NCBI GenBank assembly: GCA_006384855.1 | Contig: VCJN01002997.1 | Location: 62,001-126,000 of the forward strand | DNA: 64,000 nt | Reading direction: 5' to 3' | From: Tetraselmis striata | Taxonomy: Eukaryota > Chlorophyta > Chlorodendrophyceae > Chlorodendrales > Chlorodendraceae | Shown here: piece by piece, positions 38,100-50,000 of the stretch | Layout of the letters: each line of letters opens with the position of its first letter | How positions within the stretch are numbered: position 1 is the first letter of the stretch | The notes under the pieces: generated by a model | The model's database searches: none | The model's input: the letters and a program-made list of their open reading frames with translations, nothing else | What the model was told of the DNA's origin: nothing | Translations under genes and position numbers: made by a program

Positions 38100-38208
38100 C
38101 CGCTCCCCCTCCCTCGTTGTGACTTTTTGTCGCAAGTACCCCGCCCTTTCCGTGTAACTAAGCCTGCACACTTTTTGGCTAAACTCTCCTGCCCACATCC
38201 CTTTGAAA

Positions 38209-38721
38209 GGACTTCTTACTCCGTTATGATACAGTAATCGTTTCCTCTTCGCGGAGTCAGGAGTGTCACTTGTCCGTGGGCCGTTTGTGTTTGCGCGGTA
38301 TGGTGGCCACAAGGTACAATCAGGCGGAGGCGCTCGGCAATTCATCACTGCCGCAGCTTAGCTCGCGTCCAAAGGGGGTCACTGCAGTCAGTGCAGACAC
38401 CTTGGCACCCTATGTTACAGGGATGCCAGCCAGTGTTGCTGACCCTTGCCCCGAGTTGCACGACCTCTACACCGCTGCCTGTGGAGGCTCGCGAGCGCTT
38501 TGCAGCCCACCTTGATGGGGAAAAGCGCACTTCCCCAAGTGATGGATTGGCCTGGCATGAAGGCAGGCAAGGCAAAACTGCGCCATTAGCGCGAATCCCA
38601 TGCAAGCTGGGGGATCACAGTAGAGCCTCGGACAACCGGCTCGGCAACTCGAAATTATACCCCCCCCCCCCCCCCCCCCCGGGCCTCCTCAGAAATGTAT
38701 CCTGTGCAACTCGGTGAACGG
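38209..38721. other. Downstream region of the lipase gene, possible fossil scrap
   Basis: A short plus-strand piece near 38390-38520 (CPELHDLYTAA) weakly resembles part of the gag-like region of the element to its left (CTELQELYKD). The match is too short to name a new insertion. A C run lies at about 38660-38680. The rest is the presumed 3' flank of the minus-strand lipase. Confidence 0.25.
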
Positions 38722-41700
38722 TCAGCACGCCTCTTCTTGGCCCAGGTACAGGCTGAAGTAGCCGTGGGTGTGGTCGTACGCGGAGGTGCACAGCCCGAGG
38801 TAGCACTGACTCGCGTGGCACGTGGGGTCCTCGCCGCTGCCGTCGCACAGCACCTGCGGCCGGCGGCATGGGACGGTGAGCAGGCGACGTGACAAGATGG
38901 AGAGAGGGTCGACACAGGGAGCGGTGGAGACGGGGGCGTGGGCTGGTGCTGTACTTGGTAGACAGGGGTGGGGAGGGGGGGGGGGGCTCACCGCGGCCTG
39001 GATGGGCGAGCCGTAAAAGTCCTTGGTGTCGGTTGCGATGTCCACTAGCCAGATCTCCCTGCGCGGGCCGCATCCACCCTCAACAGCCGTTGAGCTGGGC
39101 GGGCGGGGGGGCTGTTCTGCGAAGGGGAGGGGGGGGGGGGGGGGGGCGGAGGGAAACAGGCAAGCGGGGGGAGGTGGGGGAGTACCTGGGTAGGTGGTGG
39201 AAGCCCATGACGTATGTGGGCACACTCGGCACTATGTCGCTGCCATGCGTCACCCGCAGCGTGCTGCGCAGGGCCTGCAGGCGGAAAGAGGGGCCCAGGG
39301 GGGGTGGAAGGGGGGGAGGGGGGGGGGGTGGAAGGGGGGGCAGGCCGGGCGCTGTCAGTCAGTGTCCGTCCAGGGCACCTGCGGATGTACAACGCACCTG
39401 GATAATGTATACATGCATGGGCGAACCATTACATCGGAGAGGAAGGGAGGGGTAGAGGGGGGGGGGGGGGGGGTTTGCCTTTGCCGCGTAGGTCGCAAAC
39501 GCGTCGTTGCCCACGCGCGGGGCGCCGAGCGTGAAGAGGTGCACCGGTGCCGCCACGCCAGGAACCTCCCCCACCGCCAGCTCCACCGCGCAGAGCGCCG
39601 CCAAGGCGCCGCCCAGGGAGTGGCCCACTACGGTGATGGGCGTGTCCTGGCCGATGGGTGAGCAAAGGAGGGCGGAGACAGGCACACGCTCAGTGTGTGT
39701 GTGTGTGTGTGTGGTGGCGGTGGTGGTGGTGGTGTTGTTGGGGGGGAGCCGGTGGCGCTGTTTGCTTACAGGAATGGTGGTGCTGTGCATCTTTTCAGCT
39801 GTAAGCTCATAATGCCCAGGATATTTCTCACCTCGAGGTTACACGTATATACCGGGTATATACACCGCTCCCAAAGCGACCACCCCCAAACACCTCGCAC
39901 AACGCCCTCTGCGTGCTGCTTACACGTCAGCAGCAAACACATCTTCAATTACAACACCCAGCGGCCATATATACCGAAGATCTAAATACGGTCCTCGGGG
40001 CAATATAACCATGAACTGTTTTGCGCCTTTGTGTCGGACTATTTGTGATATATTCGTGATGTATTCTGACTTCTTTCCCTGTTTCAATGACAGTTATTAT
40101 CTCGTCGCGCGCGCGCAGGGCGGGGGGGGGGGGGGGGGGGGGGGGACGTTATTATGCAGACCGGCTGTGTTTGTACGGTAACGGCCACCCGTAGCATTCG
40201 GAAATTCGATGGTCAGTATTTCACGTTCATCCTAAACTATCAAGTCGTCCCTGTCCAGCGAAATAAATATGGCGCGCTGGCGCGCGCCAGCGCGCTCCCA
40301 CTGAGGTCCGCGCTAGCCGGTCAGTATGTGAGCGCGGTCGACTTCTCGGGTCGGGTTTACCAGCATAAACGTCAAAATGTATCTCGGCCAGTGACGTTTA
40401 CAGCTACGCACAGCATTGGAAAGCGCCCGTTTGGGTGTGGAGACAGCTGGGAGGTGGCGATGAAACGCAGATGGCGGGGGGGGGGGGGGGGGGGAGGGGC
40501 ACCTGCCCATGCTCCGCCAGCAGCTGCCGCACATGCTGGAACACAAAGGGGCGCAGCGTGCTGGTGTTGTACGCGTCGAAAAAGCCGCTGTGCAGGCGGC
40601 ACCCGGCCGCGCCTGCGGCATCGGCGGTACAGTGAGGCGACAAGCAGTCATGTACTGAGTTGCGGTGTCCGTTGAGGCGAGTCCGCCCTACGAGTGGAAG
40701 GGGGCGACGGGGGCAAGCATGCACTGAGGGTGGGTGTCTGTGTGGGTGTGTGTGGGGGGGGGGGGGGGGGGAGGAGGGGGGAGGGCAGCGCGCCTCTCCA
40801 GGGCAGATCGAGGTCCGTCTTCCAGGCCTCCAGGTCGGCGATCCAGTTGGAGAAGCTCCTCTTGTCGGTGCCCCTGGGTGTTCATCAGAGTGCGCGGCAT
40901 CAGCTAATCTACGCAACGCCCCCCGCCAAGGGATGCGTGTGTGCAGGGGTGGGCAGGGGAACTGGTGGATTTGGGAGGGGGGGGGGGGGATACTGGTGGG
41001 CGCACACCGGAACACGATGATGATGGAGTTCTTATCGGGCAGATAGCCGGTGTAGGCCAGCAGCTCCTGCTCCTTGTCGTGGATCATGGCGGCCGCCTGG
41101 AAGCCCGGGACGCGCCAACAGCGGGTGCAGTTCCATGCCGCGATGTTCTCCGGCTGTGCATTAGGCGGGTGTGTATGGGAGGGGGGCACAGGGATTCGCC
41201 TAGACATCAGTTGCCGTGGCGAAGCAGGGAGTCGCATGCAGCGAGCGTGGTGTCTGCCCGAGCCGGCATTGCCTGGCCCACCTTGCACTGTGTGACGGCC
41301 GCCAGCTTGGTGAGCAGCAGCGCCTGGTCGTAGTTGATGTCTGTGGCGTTGGCGTTGGCGCTGGCAGCTATGGGCGCCGATGCCTGGGAGTCCGACAAGG
41401 CGGCGGAGGCGAACTCCTTCAAGAGCAGCAGGCGCGCCGGCGTCGCCCGACCCTCCGAACTCTGCTTTGTGCCATCGACGGCCAGCAGCTCCTGGCGCTG
41501 CAGCGGCAGCAGCATGCACGTGAGGATTCGCTCCTCTGTGGGGATCCTGGGCTGTATGGCGGCGTTGGGCAGTCGCCAATCCAGATGCCTGGGCACTGCC
41601 TGCCGAGGCCCTAGGCATGGCTAATGACCCCCTCAGCAAGCTCAGCGACGCATACGTGGCGTTTGGACTACACAGCGGGCTTCTTCAAGGACAGCCACGC

Positions 41701-42229
41701 ATTGGTATGTATCTATTAGACCATTATTAGGCCATTACGGCATCCACAGAGTCCAGGAGAGTGCGAATTGTTCAGTGACAGTGACCGGTGCATGACCACA
41801 TTAGTCTGCCCTGGACCCCGCCAGGGCCCAGCATCGCAGTTTTTAGTGCGCTTTGAGCCGGAAGGTCGGAACCAGACGCGGGGAGTTGCCACGCGTGAAT
41901 AGCGCGGAAGTCGCGTGTCGCCGCGGTGTTAGTTCGAGCGCTCGTTAACAGTGCGTCGGGGCAGTCATTACGGGCGGCGCAGTGCGCGCTACCTGGGGCT
42001 TCTCCCTCGCCACGTCCACACGGCGAGCGGCGCGCCTTAGGACTGCCGCCTGGTGCAGCGCCGCCCGCCGCTTCGACCACATCACCGGCTCGCTGGCAGC
42101 CGGCGGGTCCTCGACCCCCACCACAAGCTTAGGGAACAACTTTGGAAGCTCGGCGGCGACCCCCGCGGCAGCAAGCAGAAGCAGTAGTCCGGCCACGCGA
42201 GTCGGCGTGTGCCTGTCGAGCGGGGCCAT
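38722..42229 (-). CDS. Secreted class 3 lipase (alpha/beta hydrolase)
   Basis: Triacylglycerol-lipase family (lipase class 3). Exons on the minus strand: 42229-41993, 41599-41282, 41153-41008, 40873-40794, 40612-40503, 39646-39479, 39274-39186, 39058-38992 and 38853-38722; phases close to 448 residues. The N-terminus (MAPLDRHTPTRVAG, then LLLLLAAAGVAA) is a clear signal peptide. AWNCTRCWRVPGF is followed by IIIVFRGTDKRSFSNWIADL, the lid/oxyanion region. HSGFFDAYN leads to the nucleophile elbow GHSLGGALAA (Ser codon 39619-39617). The acid is in GSDIVPSVP and the base probably in YDHTHGYFSLYLG near the C-terminus, which ends at a terminal cysteine. The start of exon 2 is the least certain boundary; an alternative acceptor lies 36 bases further in. 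Donors after exons 4 and 6 read GC instead of GT. Confidence 0.88.
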
Positions 42230-42743
42230 TTAACCTGCTCCTGCCCGGCGCGCGGCTGTCAATAAATACAGCAGTGGCACAATGCGCTGTCGGAGTCGCC
42301 CTCGCGCGCGCCTCACCCAGCAAGGCACAGAGAATATTGTGCAGGAGAGCCCCGACACTGCCTTCGAGCTTATGGCAGAGAAACAACGAGACTTCGACAA
42401 GTGCACCTCAGTATAATTTTAGAACGCTATTGGGGTGGAGATTGGCCAGACTGCCGAGCGCACTTCGACACCGGGCGGGGCGGAGCGGAGCGGAGAAAGG
42501 CCGGAGGAGGTGATGGAGTGATGGAGTCGGGCCTGCTCATCAGGGGTGCCTCGCTGGGGCAGCCTCGTCAGGAGCCTCTGGGTCTGGCGGGGTGGAGACG
42601 AGGTCGATCCGTACGGCACCTAGGTACCGGTACAAAATATCGTGACGTACGTGTATGCACATAGATTTACGCGAGTACGATATTTTAGGGGCCCTATGTT
42701 GTAATAGTAACAGTAACGGCGATCGGGAAATAACTCTGAAATA
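42230..42743. other. Upstream region of the lipase, no gene seen
   Basis: Presumed promoter and 5' UTR of the minus-strand lipase gene. No named motif or RNA gene was recognised. Confidence 0.35.
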
Positions 42744-43362
42744 TGGGGTTTTTGCAGATTGGAGTACTTTTGGGGTGGCAATATGCAAAATTGGGGTACT
42801 TTTCCATAAATGCATTTATGACCGGGATTCTGGGCGAATTGACCATGCGGATTTAACTGCCTCTAAAACTGAAAGTGACGGTGAACTTTCATTACATTGC
42901 ACAGTCCGATTTTGCGGCCCGAGCCCGGCGCGCGCGATCGCGCTGCTGATGGACGCCGGCCCGGCGCCGATCTGACGCGCGGTTACTCGCGACATCGCCA
43001 TTGACACCTCGATCGGAAGCACCAGGCAGCGCCGCGATTACGCCGGGCCGTCTACGCCAGGCAGGAAGGGAGGGAACGGGCAGTTGCGGGAGTATTGACC
43101 TTGGCCCGGTAGTGGTCACGTGGTGTGATGTAAGATATGAATTTGAATTGCGAATTTAAATCATTTGCGGTTGTTTATCACATTGTGCATCTGTGCAGAA
43201 TGTGACCCAGATTTTGGATATGGTCGGATATTCTCGTGTTTAGTGGCCGAAAGCAGATATTTCGCGCGAGGACCGAAAATTTCGGTCATAAATGCATTGA
43301 TGGTAAAGTATCCCAATCTTGCAAATTGCCACCCAAAAAGTACCCCAAATTGTAAAAAGCCC
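42744..43362. mobile_element. Small inverted-repeat element (MITE-like)
   Basis: About 620 bases bounded by inverted repeats of about 78 bases: 42745-42822 and, reversed, 43285-43362. They share ACTTTTGGGGTGGCAAT-like, TTGGGGTACTTT-like and ATGCATTTATGACCG blocks in order, with about 15% differences. The inner part has no transposase-like frame. No target-site duplication could be made out, so a non-autonomous DNA transposon is inferred rather than shown. Confidence 0.5.
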
Positions 43363-44232
43363 TTCTTATTTGTTTATATCATCATCGCATTGTTATTTGT
43401 ACTTTGATCAGCCGTTCAGCACCCACGACCGGCTCCGTCCTGTAGCACCCGCCTGCCCGCGCGGTGTACCTCAGGAGTACAGCGCGACTGGCGCTGCCAG
43501 CAGCCGCGTCACGTATAAATCCGTACATACATATAAAACGCGCGGGCGGTACTCTGTGGCCCATCCCTTGGTTGTTGGGACGTCGACAGCCCAGCCTCTG
43601 CTGGCAGCAGCAGTCACAGCGCTGCGTACCCGGCCAGGCACCAGCCCGACGACGCAGAATTATCACGCTGCTGCTGGCTTCCTGTCGTTGAAGCAGCGGG
43701 GCGAGCGCCTCAGCAAACTGCGCGGCGCCTCATCGATGATTAGCTGGTCGACACTAGCGTACTCTAGCTGAGTTCCACCGGCCACCTACATAGCAAGGGT
43801 GCTTGCTCCCTTCCGAGCGGCGCGCCCTATGCCGCAGCTACCCCGGGGGGAGCAATGCCCGACAGCGGCGCCGTGACTCGAGCTGGAGATTGTGAGCGAA
43901 CCCCCCCCCCCCCCCCGCCCCCGAAAACTGTCGAACGTGCGCCCATCCGGGGGGGGGGGCTGATCGCGTGGCGGTGTGCGGACTAGCCAGTCGCCTCGCT
44001 CGCGGGCTGCCGGCCGGGCAGCATCACAGCACGTGGTCAAGAGGCCGGAGAAACTCCCTCTACACCCCCCCCCCCCCCCCCTCCCCTTCCCGGCACGCAA
44101 CCGGGCTGTGCGACCGGGCGGGCAGTTGACGTTTCGTGTACCGCCGCCAGCCCTCCGCTCTCGCAACGGCTGATTACGGCGCCTCTGGCCTGGTTCCATG
44201 CGCCGAGAGGGGCCTGACCGCCAGAGTGGGTG

Positions 44233-44264
<32 letters not shown>

Positions 44265-46538
44265 GCCGTTCCCCTTTCTGCCGCCGCACAGTCACCAGCG
44301 CCATCGGCGAAATGCAGAAACCCGCCCATCGGTTGCCTGGTGGCCATGGACCGTCGCCAGGTTCGTCGAACTCTGGCGCGCAGGACGCAAAATCTGGAGG
44401 CAGCAGGTGCGCCAACCCCAGATGCACCCAGCCGGCCATGTCCCATCCAGTACGGCGACAGTGCCTTCATGACGAACCCGCCCACAATTTACCTCCCAGG
44501 TTGGGAGGGAGTTGGGGGTGGGGGGGGGGGGGGGGGGGTTGCGGCGGAGCCGGGGGGGGGGGGGGGGGGGGGGGTTGCGGCGGAGCGGGGGGCATACATG
44601 GGCAGAAATATTATTAGTACCTTATTTCAAACCCCTACAACGAACCCACCCATGTGCGACTAGCGGGAGAGGGCTGAAGGGCGGGGGTGTTCATTCTAGC
44701 AGAGGAAATGTCACTTCACTGCTCGGCGGGGGGTATAGCACCGGGTGATATCACAGGGTAATAACGCACCAGCCGAACCCGCAGCCTGGAAGCAGGCTGA
44801 ATCCACCACAGTCGGCAATGAGTGCGGCCCTGCGTAGCTCTCGTACGAGTGCGGCAAGGTGTACCCGCATACACCCGAGGTGCTGGGGGGCACCGCCACG
44901 CATCCTCTTTCAAAGTGGCCTGCCCTCGGGGGCTTGTCAACGATGCCTTGAAGTGAGGAGTGCTGATGGAGGCAACCCCCGCCGCATGACCAGAGAAACC
45001 AGCCCGGAGCGCCGGCGCTGGAAGGCGCGCTTGCGGGACAAGTTCCGCATGAAAAAGGGGAAGGTGCGAGCGATGGGAAGCTTCCCCCCCCCCCTTCCCC
45101 CTCCCTTTGCCTGTGGTGGGACTCGCTGGGTATCGGCACCAGCTCGCAGTCTGCGCTCAGGGGTGCCAACGCGCTTCGTATGACACATTTGTACGAAAGC
45201 GCCCGCCCGTTTCCGCCTCTCATCGTGACAACAGAGCACCAACATGTGCCAAAATTAAGAAAGCGCGGGCACCGCCACAAAGTCTCTTATTCCCAGTGTG
45301 TTGTAAGTGCGCGGGCACCGCCCACAGTATTGCGCCCAAAGCGGGCCGCCAGTGGTCGCGAGAGCTGTACACTGAGGGGCGCCCCCTTTCCCGCGGTATG
45401 TATTATAATAGTAGTATATGTGCAGCAATTGTTCCACATTGCCCTAAATCCTAAAGCCTAGTGGCGGGCGGGCGCCACACCGCACGCGTGCTTGTTCCCC
45501 CGCTTCCACCAGGCTGCACCCGCGCGGCGTAACGATCACGAGTGCCCCGCGGTGTCCCCGGGGTCGGTCAAGCGTCTTGGTGTTTGAATACACGGCGGTC
45601 CTCAAGCGGCAGTGCAACTGTGTTATCAATGGGGGTGAAATATGGCAATAACTCCAATACATGTCATCCTCACATCTATGTGTGTCTATGATATCTGTGT
45701 TTATGTGTGTTATCTATGTTTTCCAAACAAACACAAACCATCCACAAATGAATAACGGTGTTGACCCCCCCCCCCCCCCCCCCCCCCCCGCGAAGAGGGA
45801 AACTATATAAACGGGAGATAATATCGCGAACACATTACGAATATTCCGACACAACGTCGCCAAACAATTCATCAATTTGACCTCACGAACCAAATTTAAT
45901 TGTACAGTATCTTGTCTATGTCATCCTCCTATGTATTGAAATTGTTGCGGGTACCCAGGTAGTATAAGGCCGTTCTCCTACATGACAGATAAGGCCGCAA
46001 GTGCAAGGTGCTCGCACCTGCCGCGGCTTCTGTACCGGTGGCAAATCCAGCACGCGCACTGCAATCGACTGATCGCAACATCGCGGGCGCAGTGTCGGTA
46101 TAAACGATGTCACCCAACGAGTGCGGCGGGTTTCATTTGTGAATCCTGTTCGGATGTGGCCGACCATCTCCGCGCGCTGACGTTGATGGTGCGCCCACAA
46201 GACGTTTCTATGTCGCGCGACGGGTAACGGCTCCACTTGAAGCTGAAGCTGAACCGCAGCGCCCGCAATATGTCCTTCTGGATCGAATCCAAATTGGCCA
46301 AAATGGTGCAGCTGGTGACCTAATCCGCTGCATGGATTGTGCTGGCGCTGTCGTCTCCCATGTGGGTTCCGGGTGGAGGGGGGGGGGGGGGGGGGGGGAG
46401 TGCGGGGCTCAGTGGGTGTGTCCTCGCCGGCATTAACCCAGGAGCATGTGCTGTGGCCCCTGAACGCCCAGAGCAAGCGCCGCGACCAGGCGGGCCCGGC
46501 TGTGGTGACCCAACCCCGAGTCGTCCGTCACCCTCCAG
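43363..46538. other. Gene-poor stretch rich in homopolymers
   Basis: No gene was recognised on either strand. Runs of C or G occur near 43904, 44068, 44238, 44521, 44553, 45765 and 46378; two of the G runs are followed by the same TTGCGGCGGAGC. A donor-like gtgagcg at 43893 is followed at once by a C run, as in the real introns of neighbouring genes, so a hidden exon ending near 43892 is possible. A possible extra 5' exon of the protease lies at about 46442-46489 (EHVLWPLNAQSKRRDQ). Confidence 0.35.
45718..45900 (+). repeat. Dispersed AT-rich repeat, copy 2
   Basis: Same family as 3995-4185, in the same orientation; a C run of about 25 (45765-45789) sits inside this copy. Confidence 0.5.
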
Positions 46539-46961
46539 GGCTCCGCGGCCTGCTTTGGCTTCCCCGGCAGCCGGCAGATCAAGGACGTGGGCAGCGGGGC
46601 GGTCAGCACGCCCGGGGCGGCCGCCGACACGGAGAGCGAGCGCGAGGAGGGGGGCGACTCGCAGGACGGGGACATTGCCCCGCCGCAGCCGGTGCGCCTC
46701 TCCACCCTGCTTGCGTATAGCCCTTGGACGAGCGATACGCAGTCAACGCGCGCCGAGCGGAGGCGTATTTCTGCATGTATTGGGTGGGCGGCGGGTCAGA
46801 GGGAGGGGGGATGTAGGTGGGATGGGTACACCGGCAGGTGCGATACGGGACGGCCTGACCCGAATACTGTGACCAGGTGGGGCCCCATAGCCTCATATCA
46901 AGGCCAGTGCTGGCTGTTTCATGCCACCCTCGTACTGCAATAAAGTGTGCCGCGCACCAAA

Positions 46962-47001
<40 letters not shown>

Positions 47002-50000
47002 CAACAGACACACAGAGACACACACAGATATATTTATATGTGTATTATATATTCTATTCATATATGTGTGTATATGAATATCGATACGCATGCGTAGCTA
47101 CAAGTGTAGATGTACTATGCCAGTATTGTAGGGTATTATAACTATGCACGCAACACCTCGCCAGGCGCTATGCCATGTTGGCGGCGGGCAAGGTTCCGCG
47201 ACCGCGTGTCACTGAAAAGTCTGAGCATCAGAGCGTGCGATGGTTGGGGCGGTGGGGCTGCTCGCTGCGGCTGCCGGTCACAGTGGCGGCTGTGCTCGCT
47301 TCGATTGTTTGCGTGCCTGCGTGTGTGAGGGCTTCATTGAGCTGTACACCGCATCTATTCCGCACTGCCATGTGTAACCCCCCTCCCCCCTCCCTCCCCC
47401 CTTCCTCCCGCCCCCCCTCGCTTTCTTTGCCTCGCCGTGATTTGCAGGTGGCGTTGCCCGGCGCGGGGAGCCTGCGCCCGGCGGCGCTGGGCTTGAAGAA
47501 CCTGGGCAACACCTGCTTCATCAACGTGGCGCTGCAGTGCCTGCTGCACACGCCGCGCCTGCTGCCGCTGCTGCTGCCGCCCGGGGAGATGGCGGAGCTC
47601 GTGGCGGTGGTGAGCGCGCGCTGGGAGCGCGCCGCGGCGATGAAGCGCGCCAAGAGCCAGCGCGGCTTCAACATGGTCAAGGTCAAGCACGAGAAGACGC
47701 TCGTGCGGGCCAACTCGCTGCGCGTGAGCCGATCCATGGTCGACCTGAAGGACATCGACGACGATGAGGAGATCCCCGGCAGCTGGGCGCCGCTGGCGGT
47801 CCCTCCCTTCCAGCCCCGGCAGGCCACCATCCTCGAGGGCATCGAGATGACGCACGTGACGGAGGTGGCCTTGTCGTCCGCGGGGACCGACACCGATGCC
47901 GACACCGACACCGACACGGACGAGGAGGACCGCGACGGCGAGCGGCGGGGTGGGCTGCGTCAGGAGGCTGTTTCAAGGGGGCCGTCCGCCCTGAAGAAGG
48001 TCGCCGGCCAGCGGGACTCGGGAAGCGTGCGAGAGGGCAAGGCGGCGCCGCTTGCGAGTGGGGCTAATGGCGAGGGGAGGGCGGCGGCGGAGGCGACCAC
48101 GGTGGTGGTCCAGCCGGCGCTGGAGGGGGAGGGGGAGGGGGAGGGGGAGGGGGAGGGGGGGTACGTGCCGGGCGCAATCGCGGCGGAGTTCAAGCAGCTC
48201 CTCAAGACCTTTGTACGGGGCGAGGCGCAGAGCGTCGACCCCACGGCGCTGTACAACGTCATCAAGACGCACCCCACGGGGCAGCTGTACTGCGACGGCG
48301 GGCAGCACGACTGCCAGGAGATCATGCGCCTGCTGATGAACAGCCTCCACGAGGACCTCAAGAGTGCGGACCAGCTCACGGTGGAGGTACCGCCCCCCCC
48401 CCCCCCCCCCCTCTTCCTTCCTCCCTGTTTCCTGGCACTTGGCCATAGCAATCTGCCCAGACATCCCACAGTCGTGCACAAACCCCCTCACAGCGGCCCT
48501 CCCTTGCAGGCCGACGTAGTAATTGCCGCTGCATATGTACGGTGCGGTCGTAGGCACACCCATGAGCCCCATTGAGCATGCTTCCATACGCAGACTGCCG
48601 CCGGCCTTGCATTCAATGGCATCTTGAAATATATTGCTGAGTGAGGGGCTTACCCATGAGGAACGGCTGTGCTGGGTACTGGGAAGAGAAGGGGGATCAG
48701 GGATTTGGCCTTGAGAGGACTTTCTGCCACGTGCAATGCCACTTTAGGCCATCACATCTCAATACTTTGGTTTGGGAGCCCACTCCCATTTTAAAGCCCC
48801 TCCCCCCCCCCCCCCCCCCCCCCATGACGCACTAGCCAAGATGGTTTTGCGGCACCCGCATGAGTGGGGCGCATTCCTTCCCTGGCTGCCCAGGATCCTG
48901 ACGAGAAGGGCATCTCAGAGCGCGAGAAGGCGGACCGGGCGTGGCGGGCCTACCTCGCGGAGGACCGGTCGCCCATCACCGACCTCTTCTGCGGGCAGCT
49001 GCAGAGCCGGGTCACGTGCCACCGGTGCGAGACGGTCTGCACCACGTACGAGCCCTTCTGGGACCTCTCCATCCCCATCAACAAGGAGTTCATCGCCAGG
49101 AAGGGGGTCCAGCAGCGGCTCGGGCTCGCGGCGCACGAGCTCTCGCTGGAGGACTGCCTGCGCGCCTTCACCGCCGATGAAATCCTTGAGGTGCGGAACA
49201 CCTTCGCCCTCCCTTCCCCCCCCCCCCCCCCCCCCCACCCCCCCCAAACACACACACATACACTAAACACGTAGAGATAGGCGTGGACATTCGCCGTTCA
49301 TCTCTGCTCCCGACCCCTTGCAGGGCGATGTCTTGGTGGCCAGGCGCTTCCGCCGTTGGCGTAGTCGCAATGTGAGGCCGAGTCGACAACGATATTCGAT
49401 GAGTTGAAAGTGCTGTATTTGCATTTCTTTTCGAATAATCTCGTCACATGTTATTACAATTTGCTCAGCATCGGTATCATATGCGGCGATGTAGAGCATC
49501 GGTATTATCCCGACAATCAGGCGCACACAATTGGCACAAGCATGTGTTTCTTGTATTGAAGCTGCAAGTCACATGTGTTCTCCGCGCATTGGGCTTGAGC
49601 TTAGAGCGCACACTTCAAAGAGCGGCCAAGGGAAGTGGCTCGTGTTGGTCTACGGTGTCTTGGGGACAGGGGAATTCAGTCGAGCGCGGCGTCGATCAAA
49701 TTCGAACATGTGGGACGTGCCAACAAACTCCGAGGTCGGCCGGTTTCGACGTCATTTTTGCATGTCGCCCGCGTGTTTTTACCATTGGAACGTTGTGTGG
49801 TACCACATCGAGATGGATTGGAGACGATGGTTCCTCCCACGTTGCTTAGAGAAAGCGAAAACGGCCGAAGTGCACGGACAAAGGGAGTAGGGGGCTTGCG
49901 TAGTGCCAAATGAGCACGGGTCACATGTGACGTATCGCGGCATCAAACTGATTGACACACACAGAAATTAGTATTGGGGGCGGTTGTTGTCGGCCATCAA

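Larger units (their letters stand above)
34892..38208 (+). mobile_element. Tyrosine-recombinase retroelement fossil with split direct repeats but no reverse transcriptase
   Basis: Plus-strand element of about 3.3 kb: A1 34892-35179, B1 about 37789-37821, A2 37824-38099, B2 about 38177-38208. The A copies differ at very roughly one base in five, so it is older than the two elements to its left. Between them lie a gag-like region (about 35340-36390) and a tyrosine recombinase (N-terminal region near 36960-37260, HxxR-type catalytic box near 37530-37610). No reverse transcriptase or RNase H lies between the repeats. It is broken in several places. Confidence 0.65.

Noticed and set aside
40404-41639. 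Minus-strand frame of 411 codons
   Set aside because: It runs through lipase exons and introns and is in the lipase frame only in part; the spliced model keeps all lipase motifs.
47175-48575. Single long frame of 466 codons taken as a whole protein
   Set aside because: The protease similarity begins at 47448 after a clear acceptor and ends at the donor after 48386; the ends of the frame are intron.
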